This document shows, in pieces, positions 1 to 6,698 of a DNA stretch of 13,247 nt. Positions within the stretch are counted from its first letter, which is position 1; each line of letters begins with the position of its first letter. The translations under genes were made by a program, and so were the position numbers. Under the pieces are notes generated by a model. That model was not told the origin of the DNA. It saw only the letters and a program-made list of their open reading frames with translations, and did no database searches. The DNA comes from Caulobacteraceae bacterium (lineage in GTDB: Bacteria > Pseudomonadota > Alphaproteobacteria > Caulobacterales > Caulobacteraceae): NCBI GenBank assembly GCA_947484535.1, contig CANKPO010000012.1, positions 1 through 13,247 on the forward strand. The letters are read 5' to 3'.

Positions 1-402
1 GAGCCGTCATTGGCTGGGGGCGAGTTGTCAATCTGGCTGCGTTTCCATTGTAACTGCCCTCTAACGCTCGATCCTTCGGCGGCGGCCTTTGCATTGTCTA
101 AGAGTGATGCGGCCTTGTCCGACCTCAATCAGTTCAATCTCGGAGACGCGAAATATCCCGACCGCGCCACGACCTTGATATTGGTGCTGCCCTCATTAAC
201 CGGCGGCGAGACCGTGCGTCTGCAAGGCCCAGGCATAGAGACGGAGGCGAAAATTGCGCCTTGCGGGTTATCGGCTGATTTTTGGTCAGTGCGCACCGAG
301 GTCAATTCAAAATTCCAGTTTGGCATCGATCTGATGCTTTGCGCAGGCGATGAGATCATCTGCCTTCCGCGTACCACGCGAACCTTAGAGCAGGGAAGCT
401 GA
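1..402 (+). CDS. phnH: PhnH, C-P lyase core complex subunit (partial, 5' end outside window)
   Basis: This is the C-terminal 133 residues of PhnH. The frame is open from base 1, so the true start lies off the left edge; E. coli PhnH is about 194 residues, so roughly the first 60 are missing. PhnH is a subunit of the PhnGHIJ core complex in the cytoplasm. With PhnG, PhnI and PhnL it is needed to couple the phosphonate to ribose from ATP. Recognisable PhnH blocks are 'RFHCNCPLTLDPSAAAFAL', 'FNLGDAKYPDRATTL', 'GPGI', 'GLSADFW', 'FGIDLMLCAGD' and a terminal 'LPRTTR'. The stop codon is 4 bases before the phnI start, so the two are co-transcribed. Identification rests on these motifs together with the phnI and phnJ genes that follow. 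Confidence 0.93.
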   Translation, partial: EPSLAGGELSIWLRFHCNCPLTLDPSAAAFALSKSDAALSDLNQFNLGDAKYPDRATTLILVLPSLTGGETVRLQGPGIETEAKIAPCGLSADFWSVRTEVNSKFQFGIDLMLCAGDEIICLPRTTRTLEQGS

Positions 403-406
403 GCCC

Positions 407-1537
407 ATGGCCTATGTAGCTGTAAAGGGTGGCGAACGCGCCATTTCTAATGCCCACGCCCTGCTCGAAGAGGCGCGCCGTGGTGATCCGTCAGTGCCGG
501 AACTGTTGGTCGATCAGGTTCGCGAGCAGCTCTCCCTGTCGGTGGATCGGGTGATGGCCGAAGGCTCTTGCTATGATCGCGATCTGGCGGCCTTGGCGAT
601 TAAGCAATCGGCTGGTGATGTCGCGGAGGCCACCTTCTTGATGCGGGCCTATCGCACGACCCTGCCGCGTTTTGGCTTCTCAAAGCCGGTCGAGACCGCT
701 GCCATGGCTGTGCGCCGCCGTATCTCGGCGGCTTTCAAAGATATTCCAGGTGGCCAGGTCTTGGGCGCAACCTTCGACTACACCCACCGCCTGTTGGACT
801 TCAAGCTGGCGGCTGAGGGGGCCGATCCCGTTGCCCCCGCACCCCAAGCCCTTGAGCCCATGGTCCACCCGCTTCCGACGATCAGCTCAGTCTTTTCCCA
901 TGAGAATCTCTTGGAGCAAGAGGCCCGCATCGACGGCGATGACGAGCCCTTTGATCTGACCCGCGAACCCATGTCCTTTCCGGCGGGGCGTGATCAGCGC
1001 CTTCAGGCCCTTGCGCGCGGCGATGAAGGCTTTTTGTTGAGCCTCGCCTATTCCTCACAGCGCGGGTGGGGCAGCACCCATCCCCTTTGCGGAGAAATTC
1101 GCATGGGCGAGGTGCCGGTGGAATTCATCCCCGATGAACTGGGCTTTCCCATCGAGATTGCCGACATCACCCTGACCGAATGTATCATGCTGTCTGGCTT
1201 TGCCGGTTCGGCTGAGCGGGCACCGCAATATACCCGCGGCTATGGTCTGACCTTTGGCCATAATGAACGCAAGACCATGAGCATGGCCATTGTCGACCGT
1301 GCCCTGCGTGCGCGCGAGCTTGGCGAAGAGGTCGATGCCCCCTGCCAAGACGAAGAGTTTGTCCTCTATCACTCCGACAATGTCGAAGCCTCTGGTTTTG
1401 TGCAGCATCTGAAACTGCCGCATTATGTCGATTTCCAAGCCGACCTTCTGTTCCTGCGCAAGCTGCGCGCGGAATTTTTCGACCGAAAAGCGGCGGCTGA
1501 AGCGATCACAGCGCTCCAAATGGAACCTGCAGAATGA
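407..1537 (+). CDS. phnI: PhnI, C-P lyase core complex subunit
   Basis: The 376-residue product is full length for PhnI (the family usually has about 350-370 residues). PhnI is the catalytic subunit that, with PhnG, PhnH and PhnL, displaces adenine from ATP to give alpha-D-ribose 1-phosphonate 5-triphosphate; on its own the E. coli protein acts as a purine nucleosidase. The N-terminus 'MAYVAVKGGERAI' is the classic PhnI opening. Other family blocks are 'RAYRTTLPRFGFS', a central 'LARGDEGFLLSLAYSSQRG' and 'HPLCGEIRMGEV'. The ATG at 407 has an AGGGA-type ribosome site about 10 bases upstream and follows the phnH stop by 4 bases. The gene ends in an ATGA overlap with phnJ, pointing to translational coupling and equal dosage of core subunits. 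Confidence 0.96.
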   Translation: MAYVAVKGGERAISNAHALLEEARRGDPSVPELLVDQVREQLSLSVDRVMAEGSCYDRDLAALAIKQSAGDVAEATFLMRAYRTTLPRFGFSKPVETAAMAVRRRISAAFKDIPGGQVLGATFDYTHRLLDFKLAAEGADPVAPAPQALEPMVHPLPTISSVFSHENLLEQEARIDGDDEPFDLTREPMSFPAGRDQRLQALARGDEGFLLSLAYSSQRGWGSTHPLCGEIRMGEVPVEFIPDELGFPIEIADITLTECIMLSGFAGSAERAPQYTRGYGLTFGHNERKTMSMAIVDRALRARELGEEVDAPCQDEEFVLYHSDNVEASGFVQHLKLPHYVDFQADLLFLRKLRAEFFDRKAAAEAITALQMEPAE

Positions 1538-2472
1538 ACGCGCAATCTAATGACGCCGCGCTAACAGCGACTTCCAACAGTCCAGAGCGCTACTACACCT
1601 ATGGCTATCTGGACGAGCAGACCAAGCGGATGATCCGCCGGGCCATTCTTAAGGCCGTGGCGATCCCGGGCTATCAGGTTCCGTTTGGATCGCGTGAAAT
1701 GCCGGTGCCCTATGGCTGGGGAACGGGAGGCATTCAGCTAACCGCCGCCATAATCGGCCCTGATGATGTCTATAAATGTATTGATCAGGGTGCCGACGAT
1801 ACGACCAATGCCGTCTCGATCCGCCGTTTCTTTGCCAAGGTTGCCGATGTCGCCACGACCGAGGACACAGCCGAGGCCACCATCATTCAGTCTCGCCACC
1901 GCATCCCAGAACATCCCCTCAAGGATGGCCAGATCATGGTGTTTCAAGTGCCGCAGCCTGAGCCCCTTCGAGGCCTAGAGCCGCGCGAGATGGAAACCCG
2001 GGCCATGCATGCCTATGAGGAATATGGCCTGCAATATGTGTCCCTCTATGAAAATGTCTCTGCCTTTGGCCGCATTGCTGCGACCGCAGGCTATCCGGTG
2101 ATGGTCGACGAGCGTTATCTCATGTCGCCCTCGCCAATTCCAAAATTTGACAATCCTAAGCTCCACAATTCCCAAGCGCTGATGCTGTTTGGAGCCGGCC
2201 GCGAGAAGCGGATCTATGCGATCCCACCTCACACAACGGTCCGCAGCCTCGATTTTGAAGACTATCCCTTCGAGACCCAGAAGTGGGAGGAGAGCTGCGC
2301 CCTTTGCGCAGCGGATGACTCCTATCTGGATGAGGTGGTGTTGGATGACCAGGGCCAAAGAATGTTTGTCTGTTCCGACAGCCACTATTGCTCGGACCGC
2401 CGTGCGCAGGGCCTCCGTGGCCCGATGGCGGGTCATGAGCTGGTCGATATCGACAAGGATGCTGGCCAATGA
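1534..2472 (+). CDS. phnJ: PhnJ, radical-SAM C-P lyase
   Basis: PhnJ is the enzyme that breaks the carbon-phosphorus bond. It converts alpha-D-ribose 1-phosphonate 5-phosphate to the 1,2-cyclic phosphate plus an alkane such as methane, using S-adenosylmethionine and a 4Fe-4S cluster. The 312-residue sequence carries the exact family spacing CX2CX21CX5C at Cys255, Cys258, Cys280 and Cys286. By homology with E. coli, the first three bind the cluster and the last is the thiyl-radical cysteine. Further family blocks are 'YGYLDEQTKRMIRRAILKA' (about residues 23-41), 'PYGWGTGG' (59-66) and 'YGLQYVSLYENV'. The start overlaps the phnI stop and the end overlaps the phnK start. All expected cysteines are present, so the gene looks functional. 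Confidence 0.98.
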   Translation: MNAQSNDAALTATSNSPERYYTYGYLDEQTKRMIRRAILKAVAIPGYQVPFGSREMPVPYGWGTGGIQLTAAIIGPDDVYKCIDQGADDTTNAVSIRRFFAKVADVATTEDTAEATIIQSRHRIPEHPLKDGQIMVFQVPQPEPLRGLEPREMETRAMHAYEEYGLQYVSLYENVSAFGRIAATAGYPVMVDERYLMSPSPIPKFDNPKLHNSQALMLFGAGREKRIYAIPPHTTVRSLDFEDYPFETQKWEESCALCAADDSYLDEVVLDDQGQRMFVCSDSHYCSDRRAQGLRGPMAGHELVDIDKDAGQ

Positions 2473-3278
2473 CCATGACAGCCCATCAAGAAACGATCGA
2501 TCAGGCCGATCAACCGCTGCTGCGCGTCCGTGGCCTGTCCAAACATTATGGAATGATCACCGGCTGCCGCGATGTCTCGTTCGAGATGCGTCCCGGTGAA
2601 GTGTTGGGCATTGTCGGTGAGAGTGGCTCGGGTAAGACGACCCTCCTCAACTGCCTGTCCGGCCGTTTGCCTCCATCTCAAGGACGGGTTGAGTTTAACG
2701 CCAGTCGCCATGGCCTTGTGGACATATACGACCTTTCAGAACCTGATCGGCGCCGCATGCAGCGTGAGGACTGGGGCTTTGTTCATCAAAACCCACGTGA
2801 CGGACTTCGCATGCGGGTATCGGGCGGGGCCAATGTTGCAGAGCCTCTGATGAACCTTGGTCGCCGTCACTATGGGGACATGCGTCAGGCCTCGCTCGAT
2901 TGGCTTAACCGTGTTGAGCTCGATCTCAGCCGCATCGATGACAAGCCACGGACCTATTCGGGCGGTATGCAGCAGCGGGTCCAGATCGCACGCAATCTGA
3001 TCCATGCGCCTAGGCTGGTATTTATGGATGAGCCGACCGGCGGGTTGGACGTTTCGGTTCAGGCCCGTTTGCTGGACCTCATGCGTGAGCTGGTTCGAGA
3101 TCTTGGCCTAGCGGCCATTCTCGTCACCCACGATATGGCCGTCGCCCGCCTGATGGCGGACCGGTTGATGGTTATGAAGTCCGGCGCCGTCGTCGAAACC
3201 GGACTGACCGATCAGGTCCTGGATGATCCACAGCACCCCTATACCCAGTTGCTCGTTTCTTCCGTTCTGCAGATCTAA
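2469..3278 (+). CDS. phnK: PhnK, ABC-type ATPase of the C-P lyase complex
   Basis: This is a 269-residue ABC nucleotide-binding protein with no membrane partner beside it. PhnK is known to dock on the PhnGHIJ core at PhnJ and to be required for phosphonate use, so it works as a complex remodeller and not as a transporter. Visible motifs are Walker A 'GESGSGKTT' (residues 50-58), signature 'SGGMQQR' (from Ser164), Walker B 'LVFMDEP' with Asp187 and Glu188, and the switch histidine in 'VTHD' (His221). The C-terminus ('DDPQHPYTQLLVSSVLQ') has the pattern of oligopeptide-type ATPases, which is typical of PhnK. The ATG overlaps the phnJ stop by 4 bases; a second Met lies two codons in. Order and motifs separate it from PhnL, the next gene. 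Confidence 0.95.
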   Translation: MTMTAHQETIDQADQPLLRVRGLSKHYGMITGCRDVSFEMRPGEVLGIVGESGSGKTTLLNCLSGRLPPSQGRVEFNASRHGLVDIYDLSEPDRRRMQREDWGFVHQNPRDGLRMRVSGGANVAEPLMNLGRRHYGDMRQASLDWLNRVELDLSRIDDKPRTYSGGMQQRVQIARNLIHAPRLVFMDEPTGGLDVSVQARLLDLMRELVRDLGLAAILVTHDMAVARLMADRLMVMKSGAVVETGLTDQVLDDPQHPYTQLLVSSVLQI

Positions 3279-3288
3279 GGGCACACCC

Positions 3289-4023
3289 ATGCAACAGTCG
3301 AAGCACAATGGTCACGCCCCGTCTATTCGGGTGACCAATCTGAAAAAGCAATTCACGCTCCATAATCAAGGTTCGATTGAGATCCCTGTTTTTGAATCGC
3401 TAAATTTGGAAGTCGCTCCGGGAGAGTGCGTGGTTTTTGTCGGCGACTCTGGGATTGGTAAGTCCACGCTGATGCGAACCATCTATGGCAACTATTTGGC
3501 GTCTGGGGGCTGTGTCGAGGTGCAGCATGACGGTGCCTATGTCGACATCACCAAGGCCTCTCCCCATATGGTTGCCGCCGTGCGTCGCCGCTCCATGGGT
3601 TATGTCAGTCAGTTTCTTCGCGTCATTCCGCGTATCTCCACCATCGACCTCGTCATCGAGCCATTGCTTGGTAATGGCGTTGACCCCGAGGAGGCTAGGT
3701 CGCGCGCGGTCAGCCTCTTGCGCAGCCTGAGATTGCCTGAAGCCCTGTGGTCCCTGCCGCCAGCGACCTTTTCAGGCGGCGAGCAACAAAGGGTCAATAT
3801 TGCTCGCAGTTTCATTCGGGAATATCCCGTCCTGCTGCTCGACGAGCCGACCGCATCTCTGGATGCGACCAACCGCGAAACCGTCGTTGCCCTTATCAAG
3901 GCCGCCTTGGACAAGGGTGCCGCCATGATTGGCATTTTTCACGATCAAGATGTCCGCGATGCTGTGGCGACCCGACATTTTGACGTGTCATCCTTCAAAA
4001 TGGACATGGAGTCTGCAGCGTGA
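3289..4023 (+). CDS. phnL: PhnL, ABC-type ATPase of the C-P lyase pathway
   Basis: This second ABC-type ATPase of the operon has 244 residues. PhnL is required with PhnG, PhnH and PhnI for the first step that joins phosphonate to ribose, and it can bind the PhnK-containing core complex. Motifs are Walker A 'GDSGIGKST' (residues 52-60, Lys58), signature 'FSGGEQQRV' (Ser162), Walker B 'VLLLDEP' (Asp185, Glu186) and switch His218 in 'GIFHDQ'. The N-terminal 'IRVTNLKKQFTLHNQG' is typical. The frame is open back to 3223, but the ATG at 3289 is preceded by AAGGG at 3277-3281 with a 7-base gap, and starting there clears the phnK stop by 10 bases. The upstream 22 codons overlap phnK and lack family similarity. 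The 3' end overlaps the phnM start. Confidence 0.95.
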   Translation: MQQSKHNGHAPSIRVTNLKKQFTLHNQGSIEIPVFESLNLEVAPGECVVFVGDSGIGKSTLMRTIYGNYLASGGCVEVQHDGAYVDITKASPHMVAAVRRRSMGYVSQFLRVIPRISTIDLVIEPLLGNGVDPEEARSRAVSLLRSLRLPEALWSLPPATFSGGEQQRVNIARSFIREYPVLLLDEPTASLDATNRETVVALIKAALDKGAAMIGIFHDQDVRDAVATRHFDVSSFKMDMESAA

Positions 4024-5162
4024 CCCTTACGCTTTTTTGTCGCCAGATCGTGACACCATCGGGTGTCGTTTGCGGCAACCTTGTGATTGAGAACGGGTTG
4101 ATCCGTGACCTTGTTCCTAGCGATCAACCGGCCTTGGGGGCTGAGTGCCTAGGGGACGACCTCTTGATCCCTGGGCTGGTTGATATCCATACGGACAATC
4201 TTGAAAAGCATTTTCAACCCCGTCCCGGCGCGCAGTGGGATGCTGTTGGTGCAGCCCTGGCCCATGATGGCCAATGTGCAGCAGCAGGCATTACGACCGT
4301 TTTCGATAGTCTCAGCCTTCATGGTCGCAAGGAGGGGCTGGATCGTAAGGATGCCCTGGCGCCAATGATCAGCGGTGTGGACTATGCGGCAAGCCAAGGC
4401 ATGCTTCGGGTCGACCATCTGCTGCATCTGCGCGCTGAGGTCACCAATCCCGAACTCACCGATCTGATGGAGCCCTATCGGCACCATCCCCGTCTTCGCC
4501 TTCTGTCCGTGATGGACCACACCCCAGGCCAGCGTCAAACCGCCGACTTGAAACGTTTTGAGGAACGTATGGTCTCGTCTGGCCATGGTGCCAGTGAGGT
4601 GGCTGAGATGCTCGCCACCCAGACGGCTTGGCGCGACCAATCAGTGGCCCCGGCGAACCGCGCCTATGTGGTTGCTATGGCGCACAAGGAATCTATTCCC
4701 CTGATGAGCCACGATGATGAAAGTCCCGACCATGTCGAGGAGTCATGGGATAATGGCTGCATCGCGTCGGAATTCCCGGTCTCTATCGCGGCGGCCCGCT
4801 TGGCCCATGAGCGCGGTATGCTCAATGTGATGGGTGCCCCTAATTTCGTTCGCGGTGCCTCCCATTCTGGCAATCTGGGGGCGCGAGACTGTGCTGAGGC
4901 GGGCCTGTTGGATGTCTTGGCGTCGGACTATATCCCCCTATCCATGATAAGGGCCGCCTTTCAACTTACCGAAGCCCCGTTCAACTGGACACTGGCCGAT
5001 GCCATTGCCACAGTCACCGACAACCCGGCTCGGATCGCAGGATTGAGCGACCGAGGGGCGATTGTCGAAGGTCGGCGTGCAGATCTGGTCCGGATAGGCT
5101 ATCAAAATCCAGGTTGGCCAACGGTTCGGCGGGTGTGGTGCGAGGGGCGTTTGGTGGCATGA
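4020..5162 (+). CDS. phnM: PhnM, alpha-D-ribose 1-methylphosphonate 5-triphosphate diphosphatase
   Basis: PhnM is an amidohydrolase-superfamily enzyme. It removes pyrophosphate from ribose 1-phosphonate 5-triphosphate to give the 5-phosphate that PhnJ cleaves. At 380 residues it is family length. Metal-site motifs are visible: 'PGLVDIHTDNLEKH' (His57 to His64), 'VMDHTPGQ' (His167), 'MSHDDES' (His231) and 'LASDYIP' (Asp303). 'PNFVRGASHSGN' is a further PhnM signature. The start is a GTG inside a GTGA overlap with the phnL stop; no better ATG fits the family N-terminus. The end overlaps the next gene by ATGA. In many operons phnN or phnP genes lie close to phnM, but here a DUF1045 gene follows directly. 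Confidence 0.95.
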   Translation: MTLTLFCRQIVTPSGVVCGNLVIENGLIRDLVPSDQPALGAECLGDDLLIPGLVDIHTDNLEKHFQPRPGAQWDAVGAALAHDGQCAAAGITTVFDSLSLHGRKEGLDRKDALAPMISGVDYAASQGMLRVDHLLHLRAEVTNPELTDLMEPYRHHPRLRLLSVMDHTPGQRQTADLKRFEERMVSSGHGASEVAEMLATQTAWRDQSVAPANRAYVVAMAHKESIPLMSHDDESPDHVEESWDNGCIASEFPVSIAAARLAHERGMLNVMGAPNFVRGASHSGNLGARDCAEAGLLDVLASDYIPLSMIRAAFQLTEAPFNWTLADAIATVTDNPARIAGLSDRGAIVEGRRADLVRIGYQNPGWPTVRRVWCEGRLVA

Positions 5163-5848
5163 CAGCGCGCTACGCGATCTACTATTGCCCAGAGGCCGAT
5201 GCGCCGCTGACCCTTGCTGCGGCGAACTTTCTGGGTCGAGATGCCTTTGATCGGCCGGTCGGCCCCCGCGCGCCCTTGCCGGGACTGGAGGATCTGGATC
5301 TCGATGGTTTGACGGCTGATCCACGCGGCTATGGGTTTCATGCCACGCTTAAAGCGCCTTTTGAATTGGCGGCCGGTCGCAGCCAAGAAGAACTGGTTCA
5401 GGCTCTAGAGGCCTTTTGTCAGGCCAAGGCACCCTTTACGGCCCCGATTGAAGTGTCTGATATCGGCCCGTTCATTGCTTTTCGGCTGGCGGCAGCTTGC
5501 GATGAGATGGATCAGTTACACCGCGCCTGCGTGACTGAGTTTGAACCTTTTCGCGCGCCTCTGTCTGATGCCGATCTTGAACGTCGCCGCCGTGCGCGTC
5601 TGTCACCGCAACAGGATCTTTGGCTCCAAGAGTTCGGCTATCCCTATATTTTTGAAGACTTTCGATTTCATATGACCCTCACGAGTAGCATCAAGGACGA
5701 GGCGCTGCGGGCAAAGGTGGTTCGCGCCCTGTCGGATCGTTTCGCGCCCTTTGAGGGGAACCACAGGTTCCAAACCCTAGCCCTTTTCAAGCAAGAGACC
5801 CGTCAGGACCCATTTAATGTGATTAAAATATCCCGATTGAGGGATTAA
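5159..5848 (+). CDS. DUF1045 phosphonate-operon protein, 2H phosphoesterase-like
   Basis: The 229-residue product belongs to the DUF1045 family that accompanies phn operons, mostly in alphaproteobacteria. The N-terminus 'RYAIYYCPEADAPLTLAAAN' followed by 'FLGRD' is typical. Two H-x-T motifs, 'GFHATLKAPF' (His61, Thr63) and 'RFHMTLT' (His171, Thr173), match the paired catalytic motif of the 2H phosphoesterase superfamily, whose members hydrolyse cyclic or 2',3'-type phosphodiesters. That makes a role on the 1,2-cyclic phosphate released by PhnJ plausible (inference; I know of no proof for this family). The ATG overlaps the phnM stop by 4 bases. An earlier in-frame ATG at 5114 lies inside phnM and lacks family similarity. 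This is the last gene of the operon. A small inverted repeat over the stop codon (5833-5838 with 5847-5852) is too weak to call a terminator. Confidence 0.88.
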   Translation: MTARYAIYYCPEADAPLTLAAANFLGRDAFDRPVGPRAPLPGLEDLDLDGLTADPRGYGFHATLKAPFELAAGRSQEELVQALEAFCQAKAPFTAPIEVSDIGPFIAFRLAAACDEMDQLHRACVTEFEPFRAPLSDADLERRRRARLSPQQDLWLQEFGYPYIFEDFRFHMTLTSSIKDEALRAKVVRALSDRFAPFEGNHRFQTLALFKQETRQDPFNVIKISRLRD

Positions 5849-5989
5849 TCGGAAACCAAAAATATTTTGACGGTCATTGTCGAACGGGCCCTATCGATAT
5901 TGCGGTCGTCCTTGGTCTTTGGGCCTATCCTTCTGGCTACCAATCAGCAGCATGAAAGAGGTCCTGAGCGTCCGTGCAGTCCGACACGC

Positions 5990-6292
5990 CCAGTATCCGC
6001 ACATCGATCTTGTAACCGTTAAGCGGCTAACGACCCTGCGGACGACCACAGAAACCACCAATGTACCGGGGGAGGGCGATCTTAAAGGTTTTGCGGCCGA
6101 CTTCACGTTCGCGGCGAGGGATAATCTTACCCTGACGGCGAACTACGCGCACGCTATTGTTGATATCCCAGCGACCAAGAACTCTTTTCCTGAGGCAAAT
6201 GGCCTGTTCATCTCTGTGCCGTTCCCGATCTATCGGGTCAATAGGCCTGAAAATTCGGGCAGCGTCGCACGTGCCAGCCTTCGGTTCTGTTT
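5990..6292 (+). pseudogene. TonB-dependent receptor fragment (beta-barrel piece)
   Basis: About 100 codons read like the late beta-barrel of a TonB-dependent outer-membrane receptor. The blocks are 'RLTTLRTTTETTNVPGEG', 'DLKGFAADFTFAARDNLTLT', then 'ANYAHAIVDIPA' and 'VPFPIYRVNRPENSGSVA'. These follow the usual order of an extracellular loop, alternating strands and the 'PxxSGSxA' turn. There is no plug domain, no signal peptide and no C-terminal aromatic strand. The reading continues into unrelated sequence after 'ARASLRF'. It is a relic of a receptor of a different subfamily from the intact one at the right end of the window. The boundaries are approximate. Confidence 0.7.
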
Positions 6293-6319
6293 AAGTCTGA
6301 CAGTACCAAGGGCGACAGG

Positions 6320-6547
6320 CACTGGCGCAGCGACAGGCGCGGTCAATGATGCCTATAGCGCCATGCGCGGGACACAGGCGTAATTGATCGCCCCGCTCCT
6401 GCGGGCAGATCCAGCCTATCTGGAAGCGGGCTAGATCAGATCATTAAGGACTATGGATCGGTTCAGACCTTTGTCTCTAAGCGCCTTGGTGTTTCCAACT
6501 CTGAGCTCGCCCTCTTGCGCGCGCGCCTTCTTGAGCCCGCGTCCTAG
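6320..6547 (+). pseudogene. Tyrosine-protein phosphatase C-terminal relic (stop and frameshift)
   Basis: The tail resembles bacterial tyrosine/serine phosphatases of the Y_phosphatase3 (DSP-like) type, whose C-terminus reads roughly 'PLL.V.PEYLEAA...I...YGSV..YL...LG....L..LR'. Here 'APLLRADPAYLEA' lies in one frame (to about 6428), then 'LDQIIKDYGSVQTFV' and 'LGVSNSELALLRARLLEPAS' in the next frame, ending at the stop at 6545-6547. A single lost base near 6428-6430 accounts for the shift: restoring it gives 'YLEAALDQII'. An in-frame TAA at 6381-6383 further breaks the gene. The catalytic HCxxGKDRT region is absent. The left boundary is uncertain because the TonB-receptor relic runs into it. 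Confidence 0.6.
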
Positions 6548-6662
6548 ATCAATCCTACACCGAACGGTCGATTGACGAGCCCGGGTACCTAGGGGGGCAT
6601 TGGGCGGGTGAGGCAGCCTTATAGCGTGCCAAGGCCGAGCGCTGCTGTCTTGAAACCTTCAA

Positions 6663-6691
6663 TTGTCTTTAGACCATCATTTCGATATTTT
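6663..6691 (+). promoter_or_regulatory. Candidate promoter for the alginate-export-type gene
   Basis: A -35-like TTGTCT (6663-6668) and a -10-like TATTTT (6686-6691) are separated by 17 bases, each matching four of six positions of the general sigma-70 consensus. The -10 ends 7 bases before the ATG at 6699, which would put transcription start at or next to the start codon. No Shine-Dalgarno motif is visible, which fits a leaderless message. The call is weak because such matches occur by chance in AT-rich sequence and the Caulobacter consensus differs. Confidence 0.25.
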
Positions 6692-6698
6692 TCGAATT

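Larger units (their letters stand above)
5849..6698. other. Gene-poor stretch with gene relics between the phn operon and the barrel gene
   Basis: This 850-base stretch has no intact gene that I can support. It contains a TonB-dependent receptor relic (about 5990-6292) and a phosphatase relic (about 6320-6547), each listed separately. An open plus-strand frame from 5877 to 6383 spans both but mixes two unrelated families, so it is not a real gene. At 6535-6624 a further 29-codon open tail with the end 'GYLGGHWAGEAAL' looks like another protein C-terminus that I cannot identify. The bases from 5849 to about 5950 show nothing recognisable. No transposase or flanking direct repeat was seen. Confidence 0.6.

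Noticed and set aside
1055..1519. Long minus-strand open frame opposite phnI (154 codons), and a similar one opposite phnJ at 1975-2469
   Set aside because: Both are antisense to strongly conserved coding sequence and show no recognisable family, so they are composition shadows.
5833..5869. Intrinsic terminator at the end of the phn operon
   Set aside because: The 6-bp inverted repeat overlaps the stop codon, has an 8-base loop and no T-run. The nearby CAAAA/TTTTG pairing is pure AT and too short.
5877..6383. 168-codon open frame as a single hypothetical gene
   Set aside because: Its middle is a receptor barrel fragment and its end runs into phosphatase-like sequence. It has no proper start region and reads as relics fused by chance.
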